A program made the position numbers and the translations under genes. A stretch of DNA of 64,000 bases from Phycisphaerales bacterium PN19_bin_20 (GTDB lineage: Bacteria; Planctomycetota; Phycisphaerae; Phycisphaerales; UBA1924), in assembly GCA_021173225.1 (NCBI GenBank), contig JAJOLK010000014.1, forward strand, positions 1 through 64,000, in the 5' to 3' direction. This document shows, piece after piece, positions 9,024 to 16,718 of this stretch. The first letter of the stretch is position 1; each line of letters opens with the position of its first letter. Under the pieces are notes generated by a model. The model did not search any database and had not been told where the DNA came from. It worked only from the letters and a program-made list of their open reading frames with translations.

Positions 9024-9893
9024 ATGCACATGGACCGCCAAGCCTGGGCCCGCGCGCTGCACGCCGCCGCTGAGCAAACCCTCGGCACCGCTCCGGTTAT
9101 CCCCGCGCCAGGAAGCCTTCGCGACGAGCGAGGCAGCACGCTCAGCATCGACTGGCCGTTCTTCGCCGCGCTCGCGGGCGTCAAAGCGGGCCTGAGTCAG
9201 AACGCTGCCCCCCACCCCCACCCCCGACTCCACCCCCAACTCCAAACCCAACTCCAACTCCAACTCCCCAGCGAAGGCGAACGCGCGGTCGTGCCGCGGA
9301 CCGCGCGCCGCGCACCGAGCCTCGAACAGCTCGGCTTTGACGAGCGGCTATGGGCCGCCGCCGCTGGCGAGCCGATTGATGTTGACGCGCTGCTGATCGG
9401 GGGCGACCCGAGCAACATCAGCACCAACACCGGCCCCGGCCCCAGCCCCGGCCCCAACAACATCACCAGTAATGAGCCAGACCAGCGCGCCGGGTCGGGC
9501 CCGCGCCCGCTCTTTGCCCAGTCCGGGCGCTACCAGTCCGCCATTGAGGTCTACACCGAGCGCCTGCTTTGCGCGGTGCACGCGCTGTGGCGCCTGGCTC
9601 GCCTGCACAACCGCCCCGACTGGCGCGATCGCGCGACCGCCTGCTCGCTCTGGCTCATCGAGCACCTGCAGCCCGACAACGCGACCAACTACCCATGGGG
9701 TGTTCACGTGCTTGTCGACTTGGCCCAGCAACCTGTCACCGCTGGCGTCTCGGCCAGCACCGCCGCCGCCGCCGACATGTACGCCCAGAGCCTGCTGCAC
9801 AACTGCCAGGTCAGCCACGGTCGTGCCGACGTCCGCAGCGCCTGGGTGCTGCGTGACGCCGCGGCAGAGCTCATGCTCAGCCACCATCAATGA
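9024..9893 (+). CDS. Conserved-looking protein of unknown function
   Basis: About 289 residues from ATG 9024 (MHMDRQAWARALHAAAEQTLG); a start at 8964 would overlap the previous gene by 32 bp. Two low-complexity stretches (a His/Pro/Leu/Gln run near 9207-9270 and a Gly/Pro/Asn run near 9415-9475) separate folded parts. The C-terminal half is helical and looks structured (YTERLLCAVHALWRLARLH, then NATNYPWGVHVLVDLAQQ). There is no signal peptide and no motif I can name. It is probably co-transcribed with the RNase HII-like gene, whose stop lies 28 bp upstream. Confidence 0.6.
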   Translation: MHMDRQAWARALHAAAEQTLGTAPVIPAPGSLRDERGSTLSIDWPFFAALAGVKAGLSQNAAPHPHPRLHPQLQTQLQLQLPSEGERAVVPRTARRAPSLEQLGFDERLWAAAAGEPIDVDALLIGGDPSNISTNTGPGPSPGPNNITSNEPDQRAGSGPRPLFAQSGRYQSAIEVYTERLLCAVHALWRLARLHNRPDWRDRATACSLWLIEHLQPDNATNYPWGVHVLVDLAQQPVTAGVSASTAAAADMYAQSLLHNCQVSHGRADVRSAWVLRDAAAELMLSHHQ

Positions 9894-9897
9894 ACAA

Positions 9898-9916
9898 GGG
9901 CGGGTCAAACCCGCCC
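9898..9916 (+). terminator. Hairpin after the unknown gene
   Basis: A perfect 8-bp stem GGGCGGGT / ACCCGCCC with a CAA loop lies 5 bp after the stop codon at 9893. There is no T-run, so it may be a mixed terminator or a mobile palindrome; the same core recurs at 20567 and 24343. Confidence 0.5.
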
Positions 9917-9958
9917 CTGCGCTCGAATGCTCTTGATTCCAAACCCGGCTCGAACGCC

Positions 9959-10537
9959 TCAGCTCACCGGGCTGGCCACGGCCTCGATCGCCTCGATCAC
10001 CTGACGAACCTGAAAGGGCTTGCGCAGCCACCCATCAAAGCCCTGCGGCTTCAACCCCGCGAGCTGCTGCTCGGTCAGCTTTCCGCTCATCGCGATGGCG
10101 CGGGTCAGGTGGAAGTCGTCGCTCCCGCGCAAAAACCGGGCGATGTCGCGTTGATCGATCTCCTGAAGATGCACGTCCAGCAGCACCACGTGCGGCTTGA
10201 AGCGGTCGCATTCCACGCCCGCCGCGAACGGGCTCGTCGCCGTCCGCACCTCGTAGTTGGCCTGCTCAGAGAGCACCTTTGAGAGCACGTCCAGCACGTC
10301 CTGCTCGTCGTCCACAATGAGCACGCGCGTCCGCCCCGAGACAACCCCGTCGAACGGGATTCCGTGGGCCTTCATGAACTTCAGCAGCTGGGCCACCGGG
10401 ATCCGGCGGTCCTTGCTCCCGGGGATGCGGTACCCCTTGAGCGACCCGCTGTCGAACCACTTGCTCACCGTGCGCGGCGCCACGTTGCAAATCTTGGCGA
10501 CCTCACCAGTCGTCAGCACGTCCTTTTCCAGGCTCAT
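9959..10537 (-). CDS. Response regulator with N-terminal excisionase-type HTH and C-terminal receiver
   Basis: About 192 residues from ATG 10537, preceded by a GAGG site. Residues 8-58 form a MerR/excisionase-type helix-turn-helix (LTTGEVAKICNVAPRTVSKWFDSGSLKGYRIPGS). Residues 70-186 form a receiver domain: acidic pair in LIVDDE (D76, D77), phospho-acceptor D121 in VVLLDVHLQ, Ser151 in AIAMSGK and Lys173 in LRKPF. All receiver residues are intact. The domain order is reversed from usual response regulators. No histidine kinase lies next to it, so the partner is unknown. A longer frame to 10723 is Arg/Pro-rich and unlikely. Confidence 0.9.
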   Translation of the reverse strand: MSLEKDVLTTGEVAKICNVAPRTVSKWFDSGSLKGYRIPGSKDRRIPVAQLLKFMKAHGIPFDGVVSGRTRVLIVDDEQDVLDVLSKVLSEQANYEVRTATSPFAAGVECDRFKPHVVLLDVHLQEIDQRDIARFLRGSDDFHLTRAIAMSGKLTEQQLAGLKPQGFDGWLRKPFQVRQVIEAIEAVASPVS

Positions 10538-10792
10538 ACCTCGTCCCCTGACCTCCGGTGCACGTTGATCCGCCTCCTGCGGACGCGCACGGGGTATGGG
10601 ATGAGTGATCGACGCTCTCAGGGCCGGTCTTGACGCGTGCGCAGTCCACGCGGGGCGGATGCAGGGAGAATGCTCAACTAGCACGCGCGCGCCGCGCGTT
10701 CTCGGCCCGTAATCGCCACGCACGCACGCCCCCGCGCCCAGTTATCAGGCACCGGTCCCATCGCGGCCCACGCTCAGCGAGCTCTCGATCCA

Positions 10793-12934
10793 TCAAGTCC
10801 GCGCGGGCGTCGTGCGCCCCGCCGGTCGCCGCACCCAGCGCGACAGCACTGGATCGCCCAGCAGCGCGTCGCGCGCGTCGTCGCTGGTGGCGTACTTGCG
10901 GAACAGCGCCGCCGCCACAAGGCCCATGAACATCGGCTGCGGACGCAGCGGGCGGCTGGTCAGCTCGGGGTGGAACTGCGCCCCCATAAAGTACGGGTGC
11001 GCCACCCGCGCATCAGGGTGCTCCGCCGGCAGCTCAAGCACCTGCATGATGGGCTGCTTGGGATGCCGACCGCTAAAAATCAGCCCCGCCGCCGAGAGCT
11101 GCTGGATGTAGTCGGGCTCGACCTCGTAGCGGTGGCGAAACCGCTCGCGGACGCTGCTGCGCTTGCCGTAAAGCTGCCAGGCCAGCGTTCCTTCGGCGAT
11201 CGCCACGTCCTGCCCGCCCAGGCGCATCGAGCCGCCAAAGCCCTCGATCCGCTTCTGCTCGGGCAGCTCGCTGATGAGCGGGTGGGCCACGCCGGGGTCA
11301 AACTCGGTGCTGTTCGCGTCGCTCAGCCCCAGCACGCTCCGCGCAAACTCGATCACCGCGACCTGGAAGCCCAGGCAGATCCCCAGGTACGGGACCTTGT
11401 TCTCACGGCAGTAACGCACGCACAGCACCTTGCCCTCAACCCCGCGCCGCCCAAACCCGCCCGGCACGATCACCGCGTCCATCGCGCCTAGCCGCGGGGA
11501 TACATCCGCCTCCGCAAGGTTCGTCGTCTCGATCCAGTGCACCTTCACTGACGCGTCCAGCTTCGCCGCGCAGTGCTCCACGGCCTTGTCAATGCTCGCG
11601 TACGCGTCACGCAGGTGCGCGTACTTGCCCGTGATGCCCAGGTTGATCTCGCGCGTCTTCGGCTTCGTCAGAGTCCGCACAAACGTCGACCAAATCTCAC
11701 GCGCGCGGTCCTCCGCCGGCGCATCAACACGGTCGTGCAGCGAGAGGATCGACAGGATCTCGCGGTCCAGCCCCTCCGCACGCATCTCATCAGGGATCGT
11801 GTAGATGCTCGGGCGGTCGTGCATGCTGAACGTCCGCTTCAACGGCACGTTGCTGAACATCGCGATCTTCTCGATCACCTTCGGCTCAACCGGCTCCTCG
11901 GCCCGGCACGCCACGATGTGAGGCTGGATGCCCGCCTCCATCAGCCGGCGCAGGCCAAGCTGCGCGGGCTTGCTCTTCTGCTCGCCCAGCGCGCTGGGCT
12001 TGATCACATACGTCAGGGCCACAAAGCAGCAGTTGCCCGGGCCCTCTTCAAAGGCCAACTCGCGCAGCGCCTCGATGTAGAACCCGTTCTCGTAGTCGCC
12101 CACCGTCCCGCCAACCTCGACAAAGACCGTGTCGGCCGGACGCTGCCCGTCACCGAACATCGCCAGCTCGCGGATCTTGCGCTTCACCTCGCCTGTCACG
12201 TGCGGGATCATCTGCACATCACGCCCGAGGTACTTCCCGTCGCGCTCGCGCCGCAAAATGTCGCTGAAGATCTGCCCGCTGGTCGTGAAGTTCCGGCGCG
12301 TCAGGTTGCTCTCGAGCATCCGCTCGTACGTGCCCAGGTCCATGTCGCACTCGGTCCCGTCTTCGAGCACGAAGACCTCGCCGTGCCGGTACGGGTTCAG
12401 CGTCCCCGCGTCGATGTTCAGGTACCCCTCCATCTTCATCGGGCACACGCACAGGCCCTTGTCGCGCAGCAGCTTGGCAAGGCTCGCGGCAAAGATCCCC
12501 TTGCCCAGGCCCGACATCACAGTCCCAAACACCACCACATACTTATGGAAGCCCTTGCGGTAGCCGGGGGGCACCGGGCTGTAGAACTCGCTTGAGCTGG
12601 TCGCACTGGTATCCGCCACACTCGCCAGCATCCCGCTCGCGTCGACGATGCGCTCACCCGGCTGCTCGTCCTCCGGCGGCTGGCTCGTCGCCCGCTCGCT
12701 CGCCGCGCCCCGTACCTCGCGCTCAAGCGGCGCAACTTCAGACTCATCGTCAGGCACCGCCACACGCCCACCATGCGGCGCATGCGATCCCGCCGACGCA
12801 TGAGGTCCCGAGTGCTGCCGAGCCGACGGTTGCTCCGATACCTCCACCCGCACCGGCGAAGAAGGCCTGGGGGCGCGGGCGACAGGGGTGCCTTGATCGG
12901 GCACCTCGGACTGGCGGGAAGTCTGGGGGGGCAT
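10793..12934 (-). CDS. pyrG: CTP synthase with a long N-terminal extension
   Basis: About 713 residues. It makes CTP from UTP, ATP and glutamine. The synthetase domain begins near residue 130 (KYVVVFGTVMSGLGKGIFAASL, a modified P-loop) and includes KMEGYLNIDAGTLNPYRHGEVF and VEVGGTVGDYENGF. The C-terminal class I glutaminase shows the Cys in YLGICLGFQ and the His/Glu pair in GAQFHPELTSRP. The first 100-130 residues are disordered (Pro/Ser/Glu-rich) and absent from typical family members (about 540 residues); translation may instead start at ATG 12631. Several canonical residues differ (KLDPY is KMEGY; GGVVSS is GTVMSG). Transcribed alone on this strand. Confidence 0.95.
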   Translation of the reverse strand: MPPQTSRQSEVPDQGTPVARAPRPSSPVRVEVSEQPSARQHSGPHASAGSHAPHGGRVAVPDDESEVAPLEREVRGAASERATSQPPEDEQPGERIVDASGMLASVADTSATSSSEFYSPVPPGYRKGFHKYVVVFGTVMSGLGKGIFAASLAKLLRDKGLCVCPMKMEGYLNIDAGTLNPYRHGEVFVLEDGTECDMDLGTYERMLESNLTRRNFTTSGQIFSDILRRERDGKYLGRDVQMIPHVTGEVKRKIRELAMFGDGQRPADTVFVEVGGTVGDYENGFYIEALRELAFEEGPGNCCFVALTYVIKPSALGEQKSKPAQLGLRRLMEAGIQPHIVACRAEEPVEPKVIEKIAMFSNVPLKRTFSMHDRPSIYTIPDEMRAEGLDREILSILSLHDRVDAPAEDRAREIWSTFVRTLTKPKTREINLGITGKYAHLRDAYASIDKAVEHCAAKLDASVKVHWIETTNLAEADVSPRLGAMDAVIVPGGFGRRGVEGKVLCVRYCRENKVPYLGICLGFQVAVIEFARSVLGLSDANSTEFDPGVAHPLISELPEQKRIEGFGGSMRLGGQDVAIAEGTLAWQLYGKRSSVRERFRHRYEVEPDYIQQLSAAGLIFSGRHPKQPIMQVLELPAEHPDARVAHPYFMGAQFHPELTSRPLRPQPMFMGLVAAALFRKYATSDDARDALLGDPVLSRWVRRPAGRTTPART

Positions 12935-13012
12935 GAGACAGCGTAGCCGCCATGCGCTTCAGTGTGAAGCTTTTGCGAAAGGTCTTACGCCGCGCGAACC
13001 GTAAATAGGTTT

Positions 13013-13117
13013 CTACCTCAGCCCCGCTGCCTTCGCCAACCCATTACCCACCATCGCCCCCACCAGCGCCCCCACCAGCGCTACCACCCGCCAGCCCAGC
13101 ACATCAACCTCCACCAT
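13013..13117 (-). CDS. Putative 34-residue hydrophobic small protein coupled to the M42 peptidase
   Basis: A start codon overlaps the M42 stop as TGATG (stop 13119-13117, ATG 13117-13115), and the frame runs to TAG at 13013. The product is a short polar N-terminus (MVEVDVLGWR), a hydrophobic helix with repeated Gly-Ala small-residue spacing (VVALVGALVGAMVG) and a basic end (KAAGLR). The overlap argues for translational coupling, and the GxxxG-like face suggests a membrane peptide that self-associates. It is too short for homology by eye, and a chance frame is possible. Confidence 0.4.
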   Translation of the reverse strand: MVEVDVLGWRVVALVGALVGAMVGNGLAKAAGLR

Positions 13118-14226
13118 CACCGGATCGTCGGCAGCCACGCCGCCAGCACGTCACGCGCCGCGAGCAGATCCTTCAGGTCGATCATCTCGCTGGTCGTGTG
13201 GATGTACCGCGTGCCCACCACAATGCCCACCGCCCGAGCGCCCGCGCCAGCCTGCTGCGCCGCCGCCCCGTCCTGCCCGCCCGCCAGCAAGATCGTCCGC
13301 TGGTACGGGATTTGCTTCGCCTTGGCTATGTCCTCAACCTCATCAAGCAGGCGGTGGTCGCTGATGAACGATGAGTCCATCACATGCAGCCCGAAGCCCT
13401 TGCCGTGGTCGGTGATCGCCTCGTCGCTGGGCACGCCGGGGGTGTCGCAAGAGAGCGTCACATCGATCCCGATGCCGATGTCGCACCCGACCGCGAACGC
13501 CGCAGTTCTTGCCCCGCGCAGCCCGACTTCTTCCTGCGTGGTAAAGACCACCACCACCTCGCACGCGTGCCCCGACCCAGAGCGGTCAAGCTCGCGGACG
13601 GCCTCGATCCCCAGCCAGCACGCCACGCGGTTGTCCAGCGCCTGACTTACGGCTTTGCCCGGCGCCTTGGCGCTGTGCCCCAGCACCATGAACGGATCGT
13701 TGTACACCACATAGTCCCCGATCCGCACGCGCTTCTTCACTTCATCAGCGGGCAGCCCCGTGTCAACGATCAGCTCCTTGACCAGCGGGATCTTCTTGCG
13801 GTCCTCGTCGGTCGCAATGTGCACCGGACGCCCGCCGGGGTTCATCACCGCGTCAAGGTCGCCGTCCTGCGTCACCACCTTCACGCGACGGCTGAACAGG
13901 TTCCGCGTGTCAAAGCCGCCCGCCGCCGCCACACGAATAAAGCCCTTGTCGTCGATGTGCCGCACGTAGAACCCGATCTGGTCCATGTGGCACAGCATCG
14001 CCACACGCGTCGCCTTACCCGCGTCGCGCTTCGCCTTGGCCCCCTTCGCTCCCTTGCCGGCCTTGCCCGCACGCGGGCCACGCACGCAGATCAATGAGCC
14101 CATCGCGTCGGTCCGCACATCGTCAAACAAACCCTTGATCTCGCGCTCAATCAGCGCCCGCACGCGCTCCTCACGCCCAGGAATACCGGGCGTTTCGCAC
14201 AGACGCTTGAGCAGCTCGATGTTCAT
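13117..14226 (-). CDS. M42-family metallo-aminopeptidase
   Basis: About 369 residues from ATG 14226 (MNIELLKRLCETPGIPGREE). It is a cytoplasmic two-metal aminopeptidase of the FrvX/tetrahedral aminopeptidase type that trims peptides. Metal ligands seen: H80 and D82 in LCHMDQIGF, Asp in SQALDNRVACW, Glu pair in FTTQEEVGLRGA, then IDVTLSCDTPG. A Gly/Ala/Lys-rich insertion lies near residues 50-72, just before the first ligand, and is unusual for the family. An 81-nt longer start at 14307 crosses the 13-bp repeat and is unlikely. Confidence 0.9.
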   Translation of the reverse strand: MNIELLKRLCETPGIPGREERVRALIEREIKGLFDDVRTDAMGSLICVRGPRAGKAGKGAKGAKAKRDAGKATRVAMLCHMDQIGFYVRHIDDKGFIRVAAAGGFDTRNLFSRRVKVVTQDGDLDAVMNPGGRPVHIATDEDRKKIPLVKELIVDTGLPADEVKKRVRIGDYVVYNDPFMVLGHSAKAPGKAVSQALDNRVACWLGIEAVRELDRSGSGHACEVVVVFTTQEEVGLRGARTAAFAVGCDIGIGIDVTLSCDTPGVPSDEAITDHGKGFGLHVMDSSFISDHRLLDEVEDIAKAKQIPYQRTILLAGGQDGAAAQQAGAGARAVGIVVGTRYIHTTSEMIDLKDLLAARDVLAAWLPTIR

Positions 14227-14265
14227 GGGCCCAGCGTAGGGCCCGACACTCGCCACGGGCCATCG

Positions 14266-14311
14266 CACGCCCATCGGCCACGCCCATCGGCCACGCCCAT
14301 CGGCCACGCCC
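14266..14311. repeat. 13-bp tandem repeat in a divergent promoter region
   Basis: Three near-identical copies of a CACGCCCATCGGC unit, with a degenerate fourth, between the M42 start and the ygfZ start. The array sits where the two divergent promoters must lie. Confidence 0.8.
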
Positions 14312-14346
14312 AGTACACTTCACACGCAAAGCCCAGCACCGCACAC

Positions 14347-15630
14347 ATGCACCCCACACCACTGCTCGCCAATCTTGACGCCGCCGACGCCCAGTGGGAG
14401 CGCTACGGCCCGGCCCGTGAGGGCGGGCCCTCGATCGCTGTCGCCGGGGCCTTCGACGCCGTCGAGCTCGAGTACGCCGCCATCCGCAAGACCGCCGCAG
14501 TGCTCGATCAGCCCGCCCGCGGCACGCTCGAAGTCACCGGCGCCGACGCCGCGGCGTTCCTCAACCGCATGGTCACGCAGGAGCTCAAGAATTGGCCCGT
14601 GATGACCACACGCCGCGCCTTCTGGCTCAGCCGAAAGGGCCGCATCGACGCCGACCTCCGCCTGCTCAACCTGGGCGACCGCATCTTGCTTGACGTTGAC
14701 GCGCTGGTCGCGCCAGACGCGGCCAAGAGCCTCGGGGCGTATATCATCGCCGACGACGTCAACCTTACCGACGTCACGCAGCGCTGGCACCGCCTTGGTT
14801 TGCACGGGCCCGGCGCCGCCGCCGTGCTCGCGACACTCACCGAACCCCTCACCGCACCCACAACCCCCGCCAACGACGCTCTCCCCGCAGCCCCGGGCTC
14901 TGCGCTCGTGCCGGTCGCCGAGCTCGCCCCGGGCCAGATCACCCGCGCCCTGTGCGCAGGCACCGAGATCATCATCGACCGCGCCGACACCGCCGGCGAA
15001 ATCGGCCTTGAGCTGACCATCCCCGCCGCCGCGGCACGGGCCGTCTTCGAGCACCTGCTTCAGGCCGCCCACACGCCCGACATACAGCAACGCCATGCGA
15101 ACCCGACCAGTCTGCACACCCGCGCTGCCTTACGCCCCATCGGCTGGCACGCCTACAACATCGCCCGCATCGAGGCCGGCACGCCGCTGTTCCTGCTCGA
15201 CTTTGGCACCAGCGCCCTGCCCGCCGAGTCCGGCGTGCTCGCCGACCGCGTCAGCTTCACCAAGGGTTGTTATCTGGGCCAAGAGATCGTCGCGCGAATG
15301 CACGCGCTGGGCAAACCCAAGCAGGTCGTCGTTGCACTGCGAATCGGTGAGCGCCCAACCCACGCCGGCGGCGAGCATGAACCCGCAACCGTCCCCGAGC
15401 CGCACGCCGCCGCAGCGCTCTACATCCCCGGCGGCACCGAGCCCATCGGTGCCATCAGCAGCGCGACCGCCAGCCCGATGCTCGGCGGCAGCACCATCGC
15501 CCTTGCCAGCGTCAAGACCGCCCAAAGTGCCCCCGGCACTACGCTTGAGCTCCAGCTTCATCCCGACGCCCCGCGCGTTCAAGCGATTGTTCAGCCCAAG
15601 CTCGCCTTCTGGTCGCGCGCCGGGGTTTGA
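14347..15630 (+). CDS. ygfZ: YgfZ/GcvT-like folate-binding protein
   Basis: About 427 residues. The N-terminal GcvT-type fold (VLDQPARGTLEVTGADAAAF, FLNRMVTQEL) and the signature KGCYLGQEIVAR near residue 307 identify the YgfZ family. These proteins use tetrahydrofolate to help assemble or repair certain iron-sulphur enzymes. The Cys of the signature is present. It is longer than E. coli YgfZ (326 residues) because of Ala/Pro/Thr-rich insertions near residues 160-180 and 350-375. The start ATG 14347 is the only good one and lies about 120 bp from the divergent M42 start. Confidence 0.88.
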   Translation: MHPTPLLANLDAADAQWERYGPAREGGPSIAVAGAFDAVELEYAAIRKTAAVLDQPARGTLEVTGADAAAFLNRMVTQELKNWPVMTTRRAFWLSRKGRIDADLRLLNLGDRILLDVDALVAPDAAKSLGAYIIADDVNLTDVTQRWHRLGLHGPGAAAVLATLTEPLTAPTTPANDALPAAPGSALVPVAELAPGQITRALCAGTEIIIDRADTAGEIGLELTIPAAAARAVFEHLLQAAHTPDIQQRHANPTSLHTRAALRPIGWHAYNIARIEAGTPLFLLDFGTSALPAESGVLADRVSFTKGCYLGQEIVARMHALGKPKQVVVALRIGERPTHAGGEHEPATVPEPHAAAALYIPGGTEPIGAISSATASPMLGGSTIALASVKTAQSAPGTTLELQLHPDAPRVQAIVQPKLAFWSRAGV

Positions 15631-15688
15631 ACTCGCCCGCACCCCCTTGGCCCCGCGCATCGCCGCATAGCTCACCTCGCCCGCGCCA

Positions 15689-16639
15689 TCACCGCTCCGC
15701 CAAAAGCGCGTACGCCTCGCGGTACTTTGCCAGCGTCCCAGCCACAACCTCCGCCGGCAGCTCGGGCCCGGGCGGCGTCTTGTCCCAGTCGCCCCGCGCC
15801 ACCAGCTTTTCCAAATACTCCCGCAAGAACTGCTTGTCGTAACTCCGCTGCGAACGCCCCGGCTCGTACCCCGCCACCGGCCAGAACCGCGAGCTGTCCG
15901 GCGTCAATGCCTCGTCGATCAGTATCGGCGGCTGCCAGACCCGACCCACCTTCTCCTGCGCGCCTTCAGGAATCCCGAACTCAAACTTCGTGTCAGCGAT
16001 GATGATGCCCCGCGCCAGCGCGTGCTCCGCCGCCGCCCGATAGATCGCCAATGACGTATCGCGCAGCACGCCCATCGTCTCCAGCCCCACCAGCTCGCTG
16101 GCCCGCTCAAAGCTGATGTTCTCATCGTGCCCGCTGTCGGCCTTGGTCGCGGGCGTAAAAATCGCCTCGGGCAACCGGTCACACTGCCGCAGCCCCGCGG
16201 GCAACGCCACCCCGCACACCGTCCCGCTTGCCTGATACTCCCTCCAACCAGAGCCCTCAAGATACCCGCGCACCACGCACTCAATCGGCACCACTTGGCA
16301 GCGCCGACCGATGGTCATACGCCCCTCAAGCCACGCCCGCTGCGCGCTGCCGACGGGCGCGACGCCCGCGGGCAAATCCTCCACGCGCGTGCTCACCGCG
16401 TGCACCTCACACAGCCGACGCGCTGCGATGAACCCAAACCAAAACGACGCCATCTGCGTCAGCAGACGCCCCTTCCCGCCAATGAGCGTGGGCATCACCA
16501 CGTCAAACGCGCTCACGCGATCAGACGCCACAAACAGCAGCCGCGGCTCTACACCAACCTGCTCAGGCAGCTCGTACACATCGCGGACTTTGCCGCGCCG
16601 CACCAAGGGCAGATCGATCTTCGCAGGCTCGTCGTGCAT
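15689..16639 (-). CDS. purC: SAICAR synthase (phosphoribosylaminoimidazole-succinocarboxamide synthase)
   Basis: About 316 residues from ATG 16639. It joins aspartate to CAIR in purine synthesis, using ATP. Seen: the N-terminal RRGKVRDVYEL, the ATP/CAIR contact SDRVSAFDVVMP, VPIECVVRGYLEGSGWREY, the ENISF segment and IADTKFEFG. The length fits the longer (fungal-like/bacterial type 2) branch, which ends in WDKTPPGPELP. A 102-nt longer start at 16741 adds an Arg/Gly leader that is not family-like. The GH10-like gene starts 79 bp away on the other strand. Confidence 0.95.
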   Translation of the reverse strand: MHDEPAKIDLPLVRRGKVRDVYELPEQVGVEPRLLFVASDRVSAFDVVMPTLIGGKGRLLTQMASFWFGFIAARRLCEVHAVSTRVEDLPAGVAPVGSAQRAWLEGRMTIGRRCQVVPIECVVRGYLEGSGWREYQASGTVCGVALPAGLRQCDRLPEAIFTPATKADSGHDENISFERASELVGLETMGVLRDTSLAIYRAAAEHALARGIIIADTKFEFGIPEGAQEKVGRVWQPPILIDEALTPDSSRFWPVAGYEPGRSQRSYDKQFLREYLEKLVARGDWDKTPPGPELPAEVVAGTLAKYREAYALLAER

Positions 16640-16718
16640 GGCCTGAGCGTAGCAACAACCCCTCCCCACGCCAACACCCACCCGCGCGCGGCCCCAGCGT
16701 GCCCTACATTCAACGTTC

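Noticed and set aside
12952-13008. 18-residue basic peptide on the plus strand (eight Lys/Arg)
   Set aside because: It looks like an antimicrobial peptide, but has no ribosome site and lies between two minus-strand genes; chance is more likely.
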